Assembly (NCBI GenBank): GCA_031292575.1
Contig: JARLGX010000015.1
Location: forward strand, 124,001-188,000
Origin: Paludibacter sp.
GTDB lineage: Bacteria > Bacteroidota > Bacteroidia > Bacteroidales > Paludibacteraceae
Direction of reading: 5' to 3'
DNA length: 64,000 nt
The first letter of the stretch is position 1; each line of letters begins with the position of its first letter. Positions 26,502 through 35,122 of this stretch are shown piece after piece. The notes under the pieces were generated by a model. The model did not search any database and was not told the origin of the DNA. It saw only the letters and a program-made list of their open reading frames with translations. The position numbers and the translations under genes are program-made.

Positions 26502-29500
26502 ATGGAAAAGATTTTTGTCCGTTTTAAAAGTCCGATAGCGGTTATACTACTGCTCATTCTGATAGGTGGTGTTTTTTCTTATCAGAGCATGAAAACATCG
26601 CTTTTCCCGAATGTAACCTTTCCAAAAATTAAAATCATCGCTCAAAACGGCGAACAGCCTGTTGAGAAAATGATGGTTACGGTAACTAAGCCGCTCGAAA
26701 ATGCAATAAAAGGAGTTGACAACCTGCAATTAATTCGCAGCACAACCAGCCTGGGTAGTTGCGAGATTTCAGCCTTTATGAACTGGAACTCGGATATTGA
26801 CCTCGACAAACAACAAGTAGAATCGCAAATTGCACAGATTAAAAATAATTTACCACCTGATGTTCAGATTACGGTAGAGAAAATGAATCCTTCCATTTTG
26901 CCTGTAATGGGTTATTCGCTTCAATCGGATACCAAAAACCCGGTAGAATTAAAAATGATTGCTCAATATACAGTAAGACCTTATCTGTCGAGGGTCTTGG
27001 GAGTTGCTTCGGTTCAGGTTATTGGTGGTAAGGAAAAAGAATACCGCATCGTGCTTGATGAAAACAAATTAAATGTATTGAAAATTAATCCGCTCGACAT
27101 TCAAAAGATTCTTCAATCTACCGACTTCATAAAATCTACGGGTTATACTGTGGATTACAACCGATTGTATCTAACTGTAACCGATGCCACACTTAAAAAC
27201 ATTGATGAACTTAAACAACTGGTTATTTTCGATGATGGAATTCGGAAAGTAAAGATTGGTGATGTGTCAACTGTTCAGATTGCGGAGCAAAATGAATATA
27301 TAAAAATTAAAGCCGACGGGAAAAATGTGCCTTTGATTGCAGTAGTTAAACAACCCAAAAGCAACCTGGTAGATGTTGCCAATCAGGTTTCGCAAAAAGT
27401 AGCTGAGCTGAATAAAATTCTTCCCAAAGGAGTTGTATTGAAACCTTATTACAATCAGGCAGAGTTTGTAAAATCAAGTATTCAAAGTATTATTGATGTT
27501 CTTTGGATTGGTTTGGCATTGGCAATTGTAGTTGTGTTATTGTTCTTGCACTCGCACAAAGCCGGTTCGGTTCTGCTGGTAACCATTCCGCTTACTCTGG
27601 CTCTCACGTTTATCAGCATGAAATTTATTGGTTTCGACTTCAATATAATGACAATTGGTGCCATTGCGGCTTCTATAGGTTTAATTATTGACGATGCCAT
27701 TATTGTGGTAGAACAAATTCACCGGACGCACGAAGAATTTCCCGACAAAACTCCCAAAGAACTGGTTGGTAAAGCCGTAAGCTTTCTATTCCCAAGCATG
27801 GTCAGCTCATCGCTCAGTACCATTGTTATTCTTATTCCGTTTGAATTAATGTCGGGGGTGGCAGGAGCTTATTTCAAAATTCTGACCGAAACCATGATTA
27901 TCACATTGGTTTGTTCATTTGTCATTACCTGGCTTGGATTACCTGTTATTTATCTGCTTTTTTCAAAAGACAAAGGGCTTTCTGGCTCACAGGAAGTACA
28001 TTTGGTTAAGCACCGTCCCTGGATTGAAGTTTTCATCACACGACCTTATATCAGTATTATTTTCGTGGTGATCTTAATTCTGGGTTTGGTATTTATGTTG
28101 CCAAAATTACAAACCGGATTTTTGCCCGAAATGGATGAAGGCTCCATTGTCTTAGATTATAATTCGCCTCCGGGTACTTCGCTCGAAGAAACTAACCGAA
28201 TGCTGAATGAAGTGGATCATATTCTGGAAACAACGCCTGAAGTAAAAACTTACTCGCGACGAACAGGTACTCAAATGGGCTTTTTTATTACTGAACCAAA
28301 CCGCGGTGATTACCTGATTGAATTAAAAACGAAACGAGGTAAAACAACGGAAGAAGTTTCGAATGATATCCGTTTACGCATAGAAAAAACTTTGCCTGCA
28401 TTAACTGTTGACTTTGGACAGGTGATTACCGATATGCTGGGTGATTTGATGAGTAGCGTTCAGCCTATTGAAATTAAAATTTTCGGCGATAACAACCAGA
28501 AGTTACAGGAACTTTCGAAACAAGTGGCTGATAGTGTAAATACCATTAAGGGAACAGCCGATGTTTTTGACGGAATAGTTGTGGCAGGCCCCATGTTGAA
28601 AATCATGCCGAAAGAAGAAAAATTGAAACAATTTGGACTTAATCCAGCTGATCTTCAATCGCAAATGGAAACCTATATTTCCGGTGTTGTGATTGGCTCC
28701 ATTCCTGAGAAAGAACAATTGACCGATATCCGGATGATTTTTCCTCAGAACAATAAAACACCTATTGAAAAGATGAAGGATGCCAAAGTGTGTACTTCAA
28801 CCGGTGATTATATTCCGGTAAGCGAAATGGCCGACTTCAATATTCTAAGTGGAGTAACAGAGATTGAGCGTGAGAATTTACAAACAATGGGCGTTGTTAC
28901 GGCCCGGCTAAATAATCGCGATTTGGGAAGCGTGATAAAAGATATTCAACTGAAACTAAAAACAATCAATCTTCCTCCTGCTTATCAGATTGAGTATGGA
29001 GGCTCGTATGCCGAACAACAAAAATCATTTGCTGAATTGCTGAAGATACTCTTAATTGCAGCTTTATTGGTGTTCTCGGTCGTGCTGTTTATGTTCAAAG
29101 ACCTGAAACTTTCGCTCACTGTTATTTTTATAAGCACATTGGGAGTAGCAGGTGGTGTGTTTGCTTTATTTATTACCAATACGCCACTTAACGTGGGCAG
29201 TTACACCGGATTGATTATGATTGTGGGAATTATTGGTGAGAATTCAATTTTCACTATTCAGCAATTTTTATACGAACTGAAAAAATCAACATTGAATCAT
29301 GCTTTGATTTATGCCATTTCGGCACGATTGCGTCCTAAATTAATGACTGCCAGTGGAGCCATTATTGCCCTTATTCCTTTAGCGTTGGGAATTGGTACGG
29401 GTGCTCAAATGCATCAACCCTTGGCTATTGCTGTTATTGGGGGATTAATTTTTGCCCTACCATTGTTGCTGATTGTTTTGCCAAGTATGCTGAAGGTATT

Positions 29501-29528
29501 AATGAAAAATAAATCAGTAGAAGAATAA
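26502..29528 (+). CDS. RND efflux permease (AcrB/CzcA superfamily)
   Basis: A 1008-residue inner-membrane proton antiporter with 12 predicted membrane segments and two large periplasmic loops. TM1 is near 12-30. Family motifs include FPNVTFPKIKI, the TM4 region ASIGLIIDDAIIVVEQIHRTHE with the Asp-Asp proton relay pair, and the duplicate half with ARLRPKLMTASGAIIALIPLALG. The Asp-Asp in TM4 is more like multidrug (HAE) pumps than metal (HME) pumps. It ends the five-gene unit regulator-kinase-TolC-adaptor-permease. Substrate is unknown, but an organic compound rather than a metal is inferred. Confidence 0.9.
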   Translation: MEKIFVRFKSPIAVILLLILIGGVFSYQSMKTSLFPNVTFPKIKIIAQNGEQPVEKMMVTVTKPLENAIKGVDNLQLIRSTTSLGSCEISAFMNWNSDIDLDKQQVESQIAQIKNNLPPDVQITVEKMNPSILPVMGYSLQSDTKNPVELKMIAQYTVRPYLSRVLGVASVQVIGGKEKEYRIVLDENKLNVLKINPLDIQKILQSTDFIKSTGYTVDYNRLYLTVTDATLKNIDELKQLVIFDDGIRKVKIGDVSTVQIAEQNEYIKIKADGKNVPLIAVVKQPKSNLVDVANQVSQKVAELNKILPKGVVLKPYYNQAEFVKSSIQSIIDVLWIGLALAIVVVLLFLHSHKAGSVLLVTIPLTLALTFISMKFIGFDFNIMTIGAIAASIGLIIDDAIIVVEQIHRTHEEFPDKTPKELVGKAVSFLFPSMVSSSLSTIVILIPFELMSGVAGAYFKILTETMIITLVCSFVITWLGLPVIYLLFSKDKGLSGSQEVHLVKHRPWIEVFITRPYISIIFVVILILGLVFMLPKLQTGFLPEMDEGSIVLDYNSPPGTSLEETNRMLNEVDHILETTPEVKTYSRRTGTQMGFFITEPNRGDYLIELKTKRGKTTEEVSNDIRLRIEKTLPALTVDFGQVITDMLGDLMSSVQPIEIKIFGDNNQKLQELSKQVADSVNTIKGTADVFDGIVVAGPMLKIMPKEEKLKQFGLNPADLQSQMETYISGVVIGSIPEKEQLTDIRMIFPQNNKTPIEKMKDAKVCTSTGDYIPVSEMADFNILSGVTEIERENLQTMGVVTARLNNRDLGSVIKDIQLKLKTINLPPAYQIEYGGSYAEQQKSFAELLKILLIAALLVFSVVLFMFKDLKLSLTVIFISTLGVAGGVFALFITNTPLNVGSYTGLIMIVGIIGENSIFTIQQFLYELKKSTLNHALIYAISARLRPKLMTASGAIIALIPLALGIGTGAQMHQPLAIAVIGGLIFALPLLLIVLPSMLKVLMKNKSVEE

Positions 29529-29593
29529 AATAAACTTGTGAATCATGTAATTCTTATCCAAAATTGTATAATAATTTTCAAACCAAATAATCT

Positions 29594-29601
29594 TAATTTT
29601 G
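29594..29601 (+). promoter_or_regulatory. -7 promoter box for dps
   Basis: TAATTTTG is an exact TAnnTTTG match 88 bases before the dps ATG. The nearest TTG upstream is at 29563, too far for a canonical -33, so dps may need an activator. Confidence 0.35.
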
Positions 29602-29689
29602 TTTTATCAATGCACTTTCAAGAAGAATGATTTTAGCTGAAAGTGAAACCATAGATTAGAAAATTATTATCAAAAAAAGAAAGAAGAAA

Positions 29690-30163
29690 ATGAAAACTCA
29701 AATTGGAATTAAACCTGAGAATTCAGTTCAGGTTGCCGATGCGCTCAATAAGCTTTTATCGGACGAACATGTGCTTTATATCAAAACCAGAAATGCACAT
29801 TGGAATGTAGAAGGTCCAGATTTTGCATCTGTACATAAATTCTTTGAAGGTCAATATGCTGAATTGGAAGAAATAATCGATCAGGTAGCTGAACGAATCC
29901 GCAGTATCGGCCACTATGCCGAAGGAACTATGGAAGATTACCTCAAACTAACGCAGTTATCTGAAAAATCAATAGAAGGCAATGATAGCCTTGTTTATAT
30001 AAAAGAACTGCTTAATGACCACGAGTCGGTTATTATTGAACTTCGTGAAAACATAACCCGCTTCTCGGATGAATTCCAGGATTTGGGTAGCAGTGATTTT
30101 ATTACAGGATTGATGGAAACTCACGAAAAAATGGCTTGGATGCTTAGAGCGCATTTAAAATAG
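29690..30163 (+). CDS. dps: Dps-family DNA-binding ferritin-like protein
   Basis: A 157-residue four-helix protein that forms dodecamers, oxidises Fe(II) with peroxide and stores it, protecting DNA. The ferroxidase ligands of the intersubunit site are all present with standard spacing: H37 (NAHWNVEG), H49 (SVHKFF), and D64 and E68 (EIIDQVAERI). The N-terminal tail is short and moderately charged. It stands alone between the RND operon and the DUF4861 gene, with its own -7 box and terminator. Oxidative-stress control is expected from the family, but no operator was identified. Confidence 0.9.
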   Translation: MKTQIGIKPENSVQVADALNKLLSDEHVLYIKTRNAHWNVEGPDFASVHKFFEGQYAELEEIIDQVAERIRSIGHYAEGTMEDYLKLTQLSEKSIEGNDSLVYIKELLNDHESVIIELRENITRFSDEFQDLGSSDFITGLMETHEKMAWMLRAHLK

Positions 30164-30186
30164 GATAAAATTGAATATAGATTTTT

Positions 30187-30224
30187 CAAAAATGGAGACG
30201 TGATTAATCGCGTCTCCATTTTTA
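30187..30224 (+). terminator. terminator after dps
   Basis: AATGGAGACG (30191-30200) pairs with CGTCTCCATT (30211-30220), flanked by an A-run upstream and TTTT downstream. It lies 24 bases past the stop. Confidence 0.9.
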
Positions 30225-30279
30225 TCAATAATTACACAAATCAAGTCAAATTAAACACCCCTAATATTGCAAATTACAT

Positions 30280-30287
30280 TAACTTTG
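30280..30287 (+). promoter_or_regulatory. -7 promoter box for DUF4861 gene
   Basis: TAACTTTG matches TAnnTTTG exactly, 60 bases before the ATG. No TTG lies at the usual 19-21 base distance. Confidence 0.35.
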
Positions 30288-30347
30288 ACCTCTGATAAAA
30301 TCCATTTTCAACTACAAAACACAATTTCTCACTAACTTTTTTAATTC

Positions 30348-31538
30348 ATGAAAACAAAACTCATAATTTCTGCTCTGATTTTAAGCACAGCTATCCTCTC
30401 GGCTGAAAATATTAATTTGAAAGTCAGCAATCCCAACAAAGCAGAGCTAAAAAACGCACCGGTTGTAGTAACGCTCGACAAATACAAAGAGATTCCGGCA
30501 GCTAAACGTGCCGACTTAGCAGTGTATGTGAATGGGAAACAAATAAGCAGTGAACTTGACGACTTGAACAAAGATGGAATTCCTGACGAGTTGGTTTTCC
30601 TGCTCAATTTAAAAGCCGGACAAACCCAACAGGTAACTTTAAAAACCATCAAGGCCAGTGAACGCGAAAATTTTCCTACCGAAGTGTATGCCGATTTAAT
30701 CTCAAAAACAAAAGATGGGAAATGGGATTTTGTCAAGGAAATGTCGTCCACAAAAAATGACATGTATAACAAAATGCATCATCATGGCGTGGCCTTCGAA
30801 TCGGACTTGATGGCTTATCGCGTTTATTTCGACAACAAAAGTACCATTGATGTTTATGCCAAAAAGAAGCAACAATTGGAACTTGCAACCACTGAATGGT
30901 ATCCTACCGATGAACAGGCAGCAGCCGGATATGGCGACGATGTGATTCGTGTTTTTAATACCGTGGGTGTGGGAACAGTGAAAGGTTGGAATGGTACCAA
31001 AGCCACTCACATTGATAAATTCGACAAACGCACACAACGCATTGTAGCTGCCGGAAAACTTCGCACGGTAGTGGAATGCGAAGTGGATGGTTGGCAATAT
31101 GAAGGTAAAAAAATAAATATGACGGTGCGTTATATTTTATATGCCCGCCATCGCGATGGGATTTGCGAAGTGCATGCTTCGGAAGATATTGCCAACCTGG
31201 CTACCGGCGTTCAGACCATTGCCGGCGGACCTACAATGACAAACATAAAGGGGTTGGTTGGTTCATGGGGAACGGATTATCCGGTTACTGATACTGTAAA
31301 GTACGAAAAACAAACTTGTGGATTGGGAGTTTATGTTCCAAAACAATTCGTCAAAAACCAGTTAACAGAAGGACAAAACAACCTTATCCTGATGCCTTAC
31401 CACAAAGGCGAAACGCTCCGCTTTTACTTTACAGCTGCTGCTCTGAAAGAAGAATTGAAGCCATTCACAACTTCAGACCAATTCTTCGCATACCTGAAAA
31501 AATGGATTAGAGAGTTAGAACCTGTGGTGTTGAAATAA
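30348..31538 (+). CDS. DUF4861 family exported protein
   Basis: A 396-residue protein with a signal peptide (MKTKLIISALILSTAILSAE). The body matches the DUF4861 family. It has an early beta-rich region with the stretch DDLNKDGIPDELVFLLNLKAGQ, a histidine cluster NKMHHHGVAFESDLMAYRVYFD (split, about 140-163), then ATEWYP-like and GGPTMTNIKGLVGSWGTDYPV segments. DUF4861 proteins often sit in pectin or rhamnogalacturonan loci, though here the pectate lyase is 15 kb away. The family's activity is unsettled. It is transcribed alone and followed by a terminator shared with the converging gene. Confidence 0.8.
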   Translation: MKTKLIISALILSTAILSAENINLKVSNPNKAELKNAPVVVTLDKYKEIPAAKRADLAVYVNGKQISSELDDLNKDGIPDELVFLLNLKAGQTQQVTLKTIKASERENFPTEVYADLISKTKDGKWDFVKEMSSTKNDMYNKMHHHGVAFESDLMAYRVYFDNKSTIDVYAKKKQQLELATTEWYPTDEQAAAGYGDDVIRVFNTVGVGTVKGWNGTKATHIDKFDKRTQRIVAAGKLRTVVECEVDGWQYEGKKINMTVRYILYARHRDGICEVHASEDIANLATGVQTIAGGPTMTNIKGLVGSWGTDYPVTDTVKYEKQTCGLGVYVPKQFVKNQLTEGQNNLILMPYHKGETLRFYFTAAALKEELKPFTTSDQFFAYLKKWIRELEPVVLK

Positions 31539-31575
31539 TTTCCCGATTATTTCTAAGCAGTAAGATTGACACAAT

Positions 31576-31618
31576 AAAAAAACTGCATCCCGATTAATTT
31601 CAGGATGCAGTTTTATAA
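31576..31618. terminator. bidirectional terminator
   Basis: AAAACTGCATCC (31579-31590) and GGATGCAGTTTT (31603-31614) form a perfect 12-base stem. T-runs follow on both strands, so it serves the DUF4861 gene and the converging metal-binding gene. Confidence 0.9.
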
Positions 31619-31638
31619 AATGGGATACATTTCCACTA

Positions 31639-31929
31639 TCACATTGGCATTGCTTTTTCCTTCACTGTAGATGCCTTTTTGGTCGATTCTTTCTTCATTT
31701 CCATTTTTCCTTTTTTCATATCCTTTTTTACCACCAGTGCCATACCGCATTTCGGGCATTTACCGGGTTTTTTAGATAATACTTCAGGGTGCTCAGGGCA
31801 AGTATACATAACTGTGGCTTGCTTTGTGGCAGTCTTTTTGGGAGCCTGCGCATTGACATTGTTGAGCATGGAACCTGCGAGAATTAACCCGACTACGAGA
31901 ATCATTGAATAAAAAAATTTTGTTTTCAT
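31639..31929 (-). CDS. small exported heavy-metal-binding domain protein
   Basis: A 96-residue protein with signal peptide 1-28 and one heavy-metal-binding domain (about 40-66). C44 (MYTCPEHPEV), H47, C58 and C61 (GKCPKCGMAL) form the Cys/His ligand set. The tail is a Lys/Met-rich stretch ending in MPM, where Met residues could bind Cu(I). Related domains lie at the N-terminus of CusB-type adaptors, including the next gene. It probably shuttles or buffers metal in the periplasm for the efflux system encoded upstream, about 140 bases away. Confidence 0.85.
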   Translation of the reverse strand: MKTKFFYSMILVVGLILAGSMLNNVNAQAPKKTATKQATVMYTCPEHPEVLSKKPGKCPKCGMALVVKKDMKKGKMEMKKESTKKASTVKEKAMPM

Positions 31930-32069
31930 TTCATTTTAATTTAATTAGTTACTGTATTCAAAAACAACTAAAATGTTCAATAGTTTGGTTTTTGAAAACT
32001 GTTACAGAACTTTATATTTTCAACTTTAAAATTCTTACTTTTTTGATATTTTTTGGAAAAATAAAAGTT

Positions 32070-33404
32070 TTATATTTTCATTCCTGTCATACCGTCTGCC
32101 TTTTTAATTTCCGGTTGATTGCGATTCATCATGCTTGGTTTGCCCGCTAATTGTGCGGCAGCATCTACGCTGAAAGTTCCATCGGTAATAATTTCTTCGC
32201 CTTCATTCAGGCCGCTCATCACCACATAACTGTTTCCGAGCTTCGGACCAATTTCTATTTCGCGCATTTTGAAGTTCATCTCTTTGGTATTTGGTTGCTT
32301 TACATACACTATGGAACGTTTGCCTGTCCACAATACCGCCGAAGCAGGGATGACTAATTTATCCTTGTATTCATTCAGATTGGCTCGCACTATGCCGGAA
32401 GCAAACATTTCGGGTTTCAGTTTTCCGCCTGCATTGCTTACTTCTACGCGCACGTTGGCCACGCGGGTCACCGGATCAATCACCGGATTGATAAATTTGA
32501 TATTAGCCGAGAAATTAACGCCGGGCAACGCTTCCAGCGTAAAGTCTATTTTATTGCCCACTTTCAGAAACGGCAAATCGCTTTCGTACGCATTAAACAA
32601 TACCCAAACATCCGAAAGATTGGCAACATCGAACAGTACCGCTCCTTCCGAAACATAATCGCCGGTATTTACCCGCCGGGCAATTACAATTCCCGAAGTG
32701 TTGGCATACACCTCAAAATTTGTTTTTACCCTGCCCGAATTCTCAATTTGCGCCACCTGATTTGGGGTAAGTTTCCATTGAAGTAGCTTTTCACAGGCTG
32801 CCTCGTAAATTTCGGGTTGCGACGCTTTGCTTTTTGCCGCTTCCAATAATTCCTGCTGCGCCGTAACTAATTCGGGCGAGTAAATCAATGCCAGCAATTG
32901 TCCTTTGCGGACTGGTTCGCCCGTAAAGTTCACCATCAGTTTTTCTATTCGTCCCGAAAATTGTGCCACCTGGTTCTGCAACAACCGTTCGTCGGCCTGC
33001 ACTTTTCCGTATAGTCGAACATCCTTAACCGGTTGGTGAAAACTAACAATTGATGTTGCCACATTGGCCAATTCCATAGCATCTTTGCTGAAATGAATGG
33101 CATCCGAATCCATCTTCGCGTCGCTGTTGTATTCAGTCAACGGGATTAGCTCCATGCCACAAATCGGGCATTTACCCGGATGATCCATCCGGATTTGAGG
33201 ATGCATGGCACAAGTCCATATCTGTTTTTTTGCTTCGGATGTTACTTGTTGTTTATCCGTTGCCTTATTATTGGAATGAAAAAACAACCAGCCAATGAAA
33301 AGTCCGGCAAAAACCAATATAAAACCCCGGAGCCATGAAGAACCCCTAGCCCCTAAAGGGGAACTAAAGTTACTTTTGTTTTGTATATTTTTATTTTTGT
33401 TCAT
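32070..33404 (-). CDS. heavy-metal RND efflux adaptor (CusB type)
   Basis: A 444-residue membrane fusion protein. An N-terminal membrane anchor (about 26-42) is followed by a heavy-metal-binding domain with C65, H68, C79 and C82 (IWTCAMHPQ...GKCPICGMEL). Then come the barrel-sandwich and hairpin (VNFTGEPVRKGQLLALIYSPELVTAQQELLEAA, split at 135-170), the barrel and the membrane-proximal domain (VIPASAVLWTGKRSIVYV). The tail is Met-rich (GKPSMMNRNQPE). It presents metal to the RND pump. Residues 13-22 (FSSPLGARGS) are encoded by a REP-like palindrome arm. The TolC gene is upstream and the pump further upstream, same direction. Confidence 0.9.
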   Translation of the reverse strand: MNKNKNIQNKSNFSSPLGARGSSWLRGFILVFAGLFIGWLFFHSNNKATDKQQVTSEAKKQIWTCAMHPQIRMDHPGKCPICGMELIPLTEYNSDAKMDSDAIHFSKDAMELANVATSIVSFHQPVKDVRLYGKVQADERLLQNQVAQFSGRIEKLMVNFTGEPVRKGQLLALIYSPELVTAQQELLEAAKSKASQPEIYEAACEKLLQWKLTPNQVAQIENSGRVKTNFEVYANTSGIVIARRVNTGDYVSEGAVLFDVANLSDVWVLFNAYESDLPFLKVGNKIDFTLEALPGVNFSANIKFINPVIDPVTRVANVRVEVSNAGGKLKPEMFASGIVRANLNEYKDKLVIPASAVLWTGKRSIVYVKQPNTKEMNFKMREIEIGPKLGNSYVVMSGLNEGEEIITDGTFSVDAAAQLAGKPSMMNRNQPEIKKADGMTGMKI

Positions 33405-33499
33405 CTTTAATGTTGTATTATTATAAATATCATTAGTAATATTTCTTATTCCCCTTTAGGGGTTAGGGGTTCCTTAGTTCCCTTTAGGGGTTTGGGGTC
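33339..33499. repeat. REPIN-like paired palindrome, copy 2, plus a third arm
   Basis: The arm at 33339-33366 (AGAACCCCTAGCCCC...) lies inside the adaptor coding sequence. It is an inverted match to the arm at 33449-33474 (ending AGGGGTTCCT). A third arm at 33476-33499 follows immediately and overlaps the 3' end of the tolC gene, whose TAA stop is the centre of CCCCTAAAGGG. The pair brackets the adaptor start codon and its leader. Confidence 0.85.
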
Positions 33500-34902
33500 A
33501 ATCTCTTCACCCACGCTTCCGCCTTATTGAAATCTGCCACGGCTTCCACTTGTTTCAATTCATAATCCAGCAATTGCTGGCGAATGCGCAAAATATCGCT
33601 TAACCCCGAAGCCGCCGACGAAAATGTTTTTATGGAAATATCCAAGGTTTTCTGAGCCAACCTACTTTGACTTTCGTACAATTTCATACGCCGCCCGGCA
33701 TCGTAGTACAATTGCAATGCCCCGTAATACTCCGTTTGCAACGAATTAGCCGTTGCCTGATAGTTTTGCTCCGATGCTTTTTTAAGAAAGTCGGTTTCCG
33801 TTTGCATGGCTTTGTATTTCTTGCGGTAAACAGGCAACGTCACTGTGAGCATAGGCATAATCATATCCTGTCCGTTCATGGGCGAAGTTGACATTGCGCT
33901 CTTATTGATAACCGAATAATTTACTCCAAGCCCCACCATCGGAAATCCCATTTGCTTCTGCATCTTTTTCCGGGCATCAAGCGATTGCTGTTCGTAATGA
34001 ATCATGCCCAACATAGGATTTTGGGTAAACATAGAATCCTTAACCGATAAATAGGTTATATCCAACGGTTCTAACAAAAGGCTGTCCGGCACATAAACGG
34101 TGGTGGTTAACGGTCGGTTCAACTGACTGTTGAATTGAGCCACAATGACTTGTTCTTCATTTTTCAACGTTGCAATGCTGTTTTCCAAATCGCCCAGTTC
34201 AATCTGAATCTGATACACACCCGACAAACCGGAACTACCGGAAGCTGATCCCATCGAACCGGATGCTGATGAAGCCGAAGAACTGCCGGAAGTTGAACCC
34301 GAACCTCCACCACCCATCACATTCATCCCCGAAGAACCGGAGGAAGCCGCCGGAGCATTCCCTGCTGAAGGTTGCGTACTGCTTCCGCTTATCGAACCTG
34401 TTTTGTATTTTACCAATGTCAACCGTTCAATAGTTTTCAGGAGCTCCACGTTTTTTTCGGAGATGCGGATATTCTGACGGACTTTGTATAAATCGAACCA
34501 TGTTCGCTGCACATCGTAGTATACCTGCAATTTGGCATCCCTGAATGTTTCAAACTTTGCTTTAGCCATCAAACTCATTTCGTCTTTGGCATTTTTGATA
34601 ACGCCAAACCACGGAAACATTTGCATCAGCTTAATATCCGCCACCTGATTGCCCGCAATCAATTCCATCGGACTGAGGTAAACTCCCAGATCCAATTGCG
34701 GATCGGGCAAACTGCCCACCTGTGGCACTTTCTGCAATGCCGCCTGATATTCGTTGTATCGCTGCATGACCGTCGGATTATTTTTAGTAGCCATCTCCAG
34801 ATAATGCATTAGTGAATCCTGCGAATAAACCGAAATACTTTGAAACAAAGTAATGCAGATTATTATGCCAAATGCAATATATTTATTTTTTTTCTTTCTC
34901 AT
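33484..34902 (-). CDS. TolC-family outer-membrane protein of the metal efflux system (CusC type)
   Basis: A 472-residue exported outer-membrane channel. Its signal peptide (about 10-28) is followed by OEP repeats with SLPDPQLDLGVYLSPMELIAG and QMFPWFGVIKNAKDEMSLMA (about 64-115), characteristic of CusC-like proteins of Bacteroidetes. Oddly, about 60 residues (169-228) are nearly all Ser, Gly, Ala and Met and interrupt the helical hairpin before VYQIQIELGDLENSIA. The last residues, LTPNP, come from a REP-like arm that also supplies the stop codon. The adaptor starts 79 bases downstream. Confidence 0.9.
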   Translation of the reverse strand: MRKKKNKYIAFGIIICITLFQSISVYSQDSLMHYLEMATKNNPTVMQRYNEYQAALQKVPQVGSLPDPQLDLGVYLSPMELIAGNQVADIKLMQMFPWFGVIKNAKDEMSLMAKAKFETFRDAKLQVYYDVQRTWFDLYKVRQNIRISEKNVELLKTIERLTLVKYKTGSISGSSTQPSAGNAPAASSGSSGMNVMGGGGSGSTSGSSSASSASGSMGSASGSSGLSGVYQIQIELGDLENSIATLKNEEQVIVAQFNSQLNRPLTTTVYVPDSLLLEPLDITYLSVKDSMFTQNPMLGMIHYEQQSLDARKKMQKQMGFPMVGLGVNYSVINKSAMSTSPMNGQDMIMPMLTVTLPVYRKKYKAMQTETDFLKKASEQNYQATANSLQTEYYGALQLYYDAGRRMKLYESQSRLAQKTLDISIKTFSSAASGLSDILRIRQQLLDYELKQVEAVADFNKAEAWVKRLTPNP

Positions 34903-34961
34903 TTTATTAATCTTCTAATCGTAAATGTAAAATGCAGATTGAATCTTTGCCACGAAGTGGC

Positions 34962-35122
34962 TAAATGTGAATAACCATGGGTGAAACCCACGGTTAGGAA
35001 AACCCTGTAAAACCCACCCTGAAAGGGTTGAACAACATCAGCATGTGATATTCAGCCCCTCCAGGGCTGATTTATAGCTTTCATTTCTCCCACGGGCGAA
35101 GCCCGTGGTTATTCACATTAAA
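34962..35122. repeat. 160-base element with terminal inverted repeats at the cusA 3' end
   Basis: The left end TAAATGTGAATAACCATGGG (34962) and the right end CCCGTGGTTATTCACATTAA (to 35122) are inverted complements with two mismatches. Between them lie smaller hairpins: CCATGGGTGAAACCCACGG, ACCCTGAAAGGGT, TCAGCCCCTCCAGGGCTGA and CCACGGGCGAAGCCCGTGG. The right end contains the TAA stop codon of the pump gene. Confidence 0.85.
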
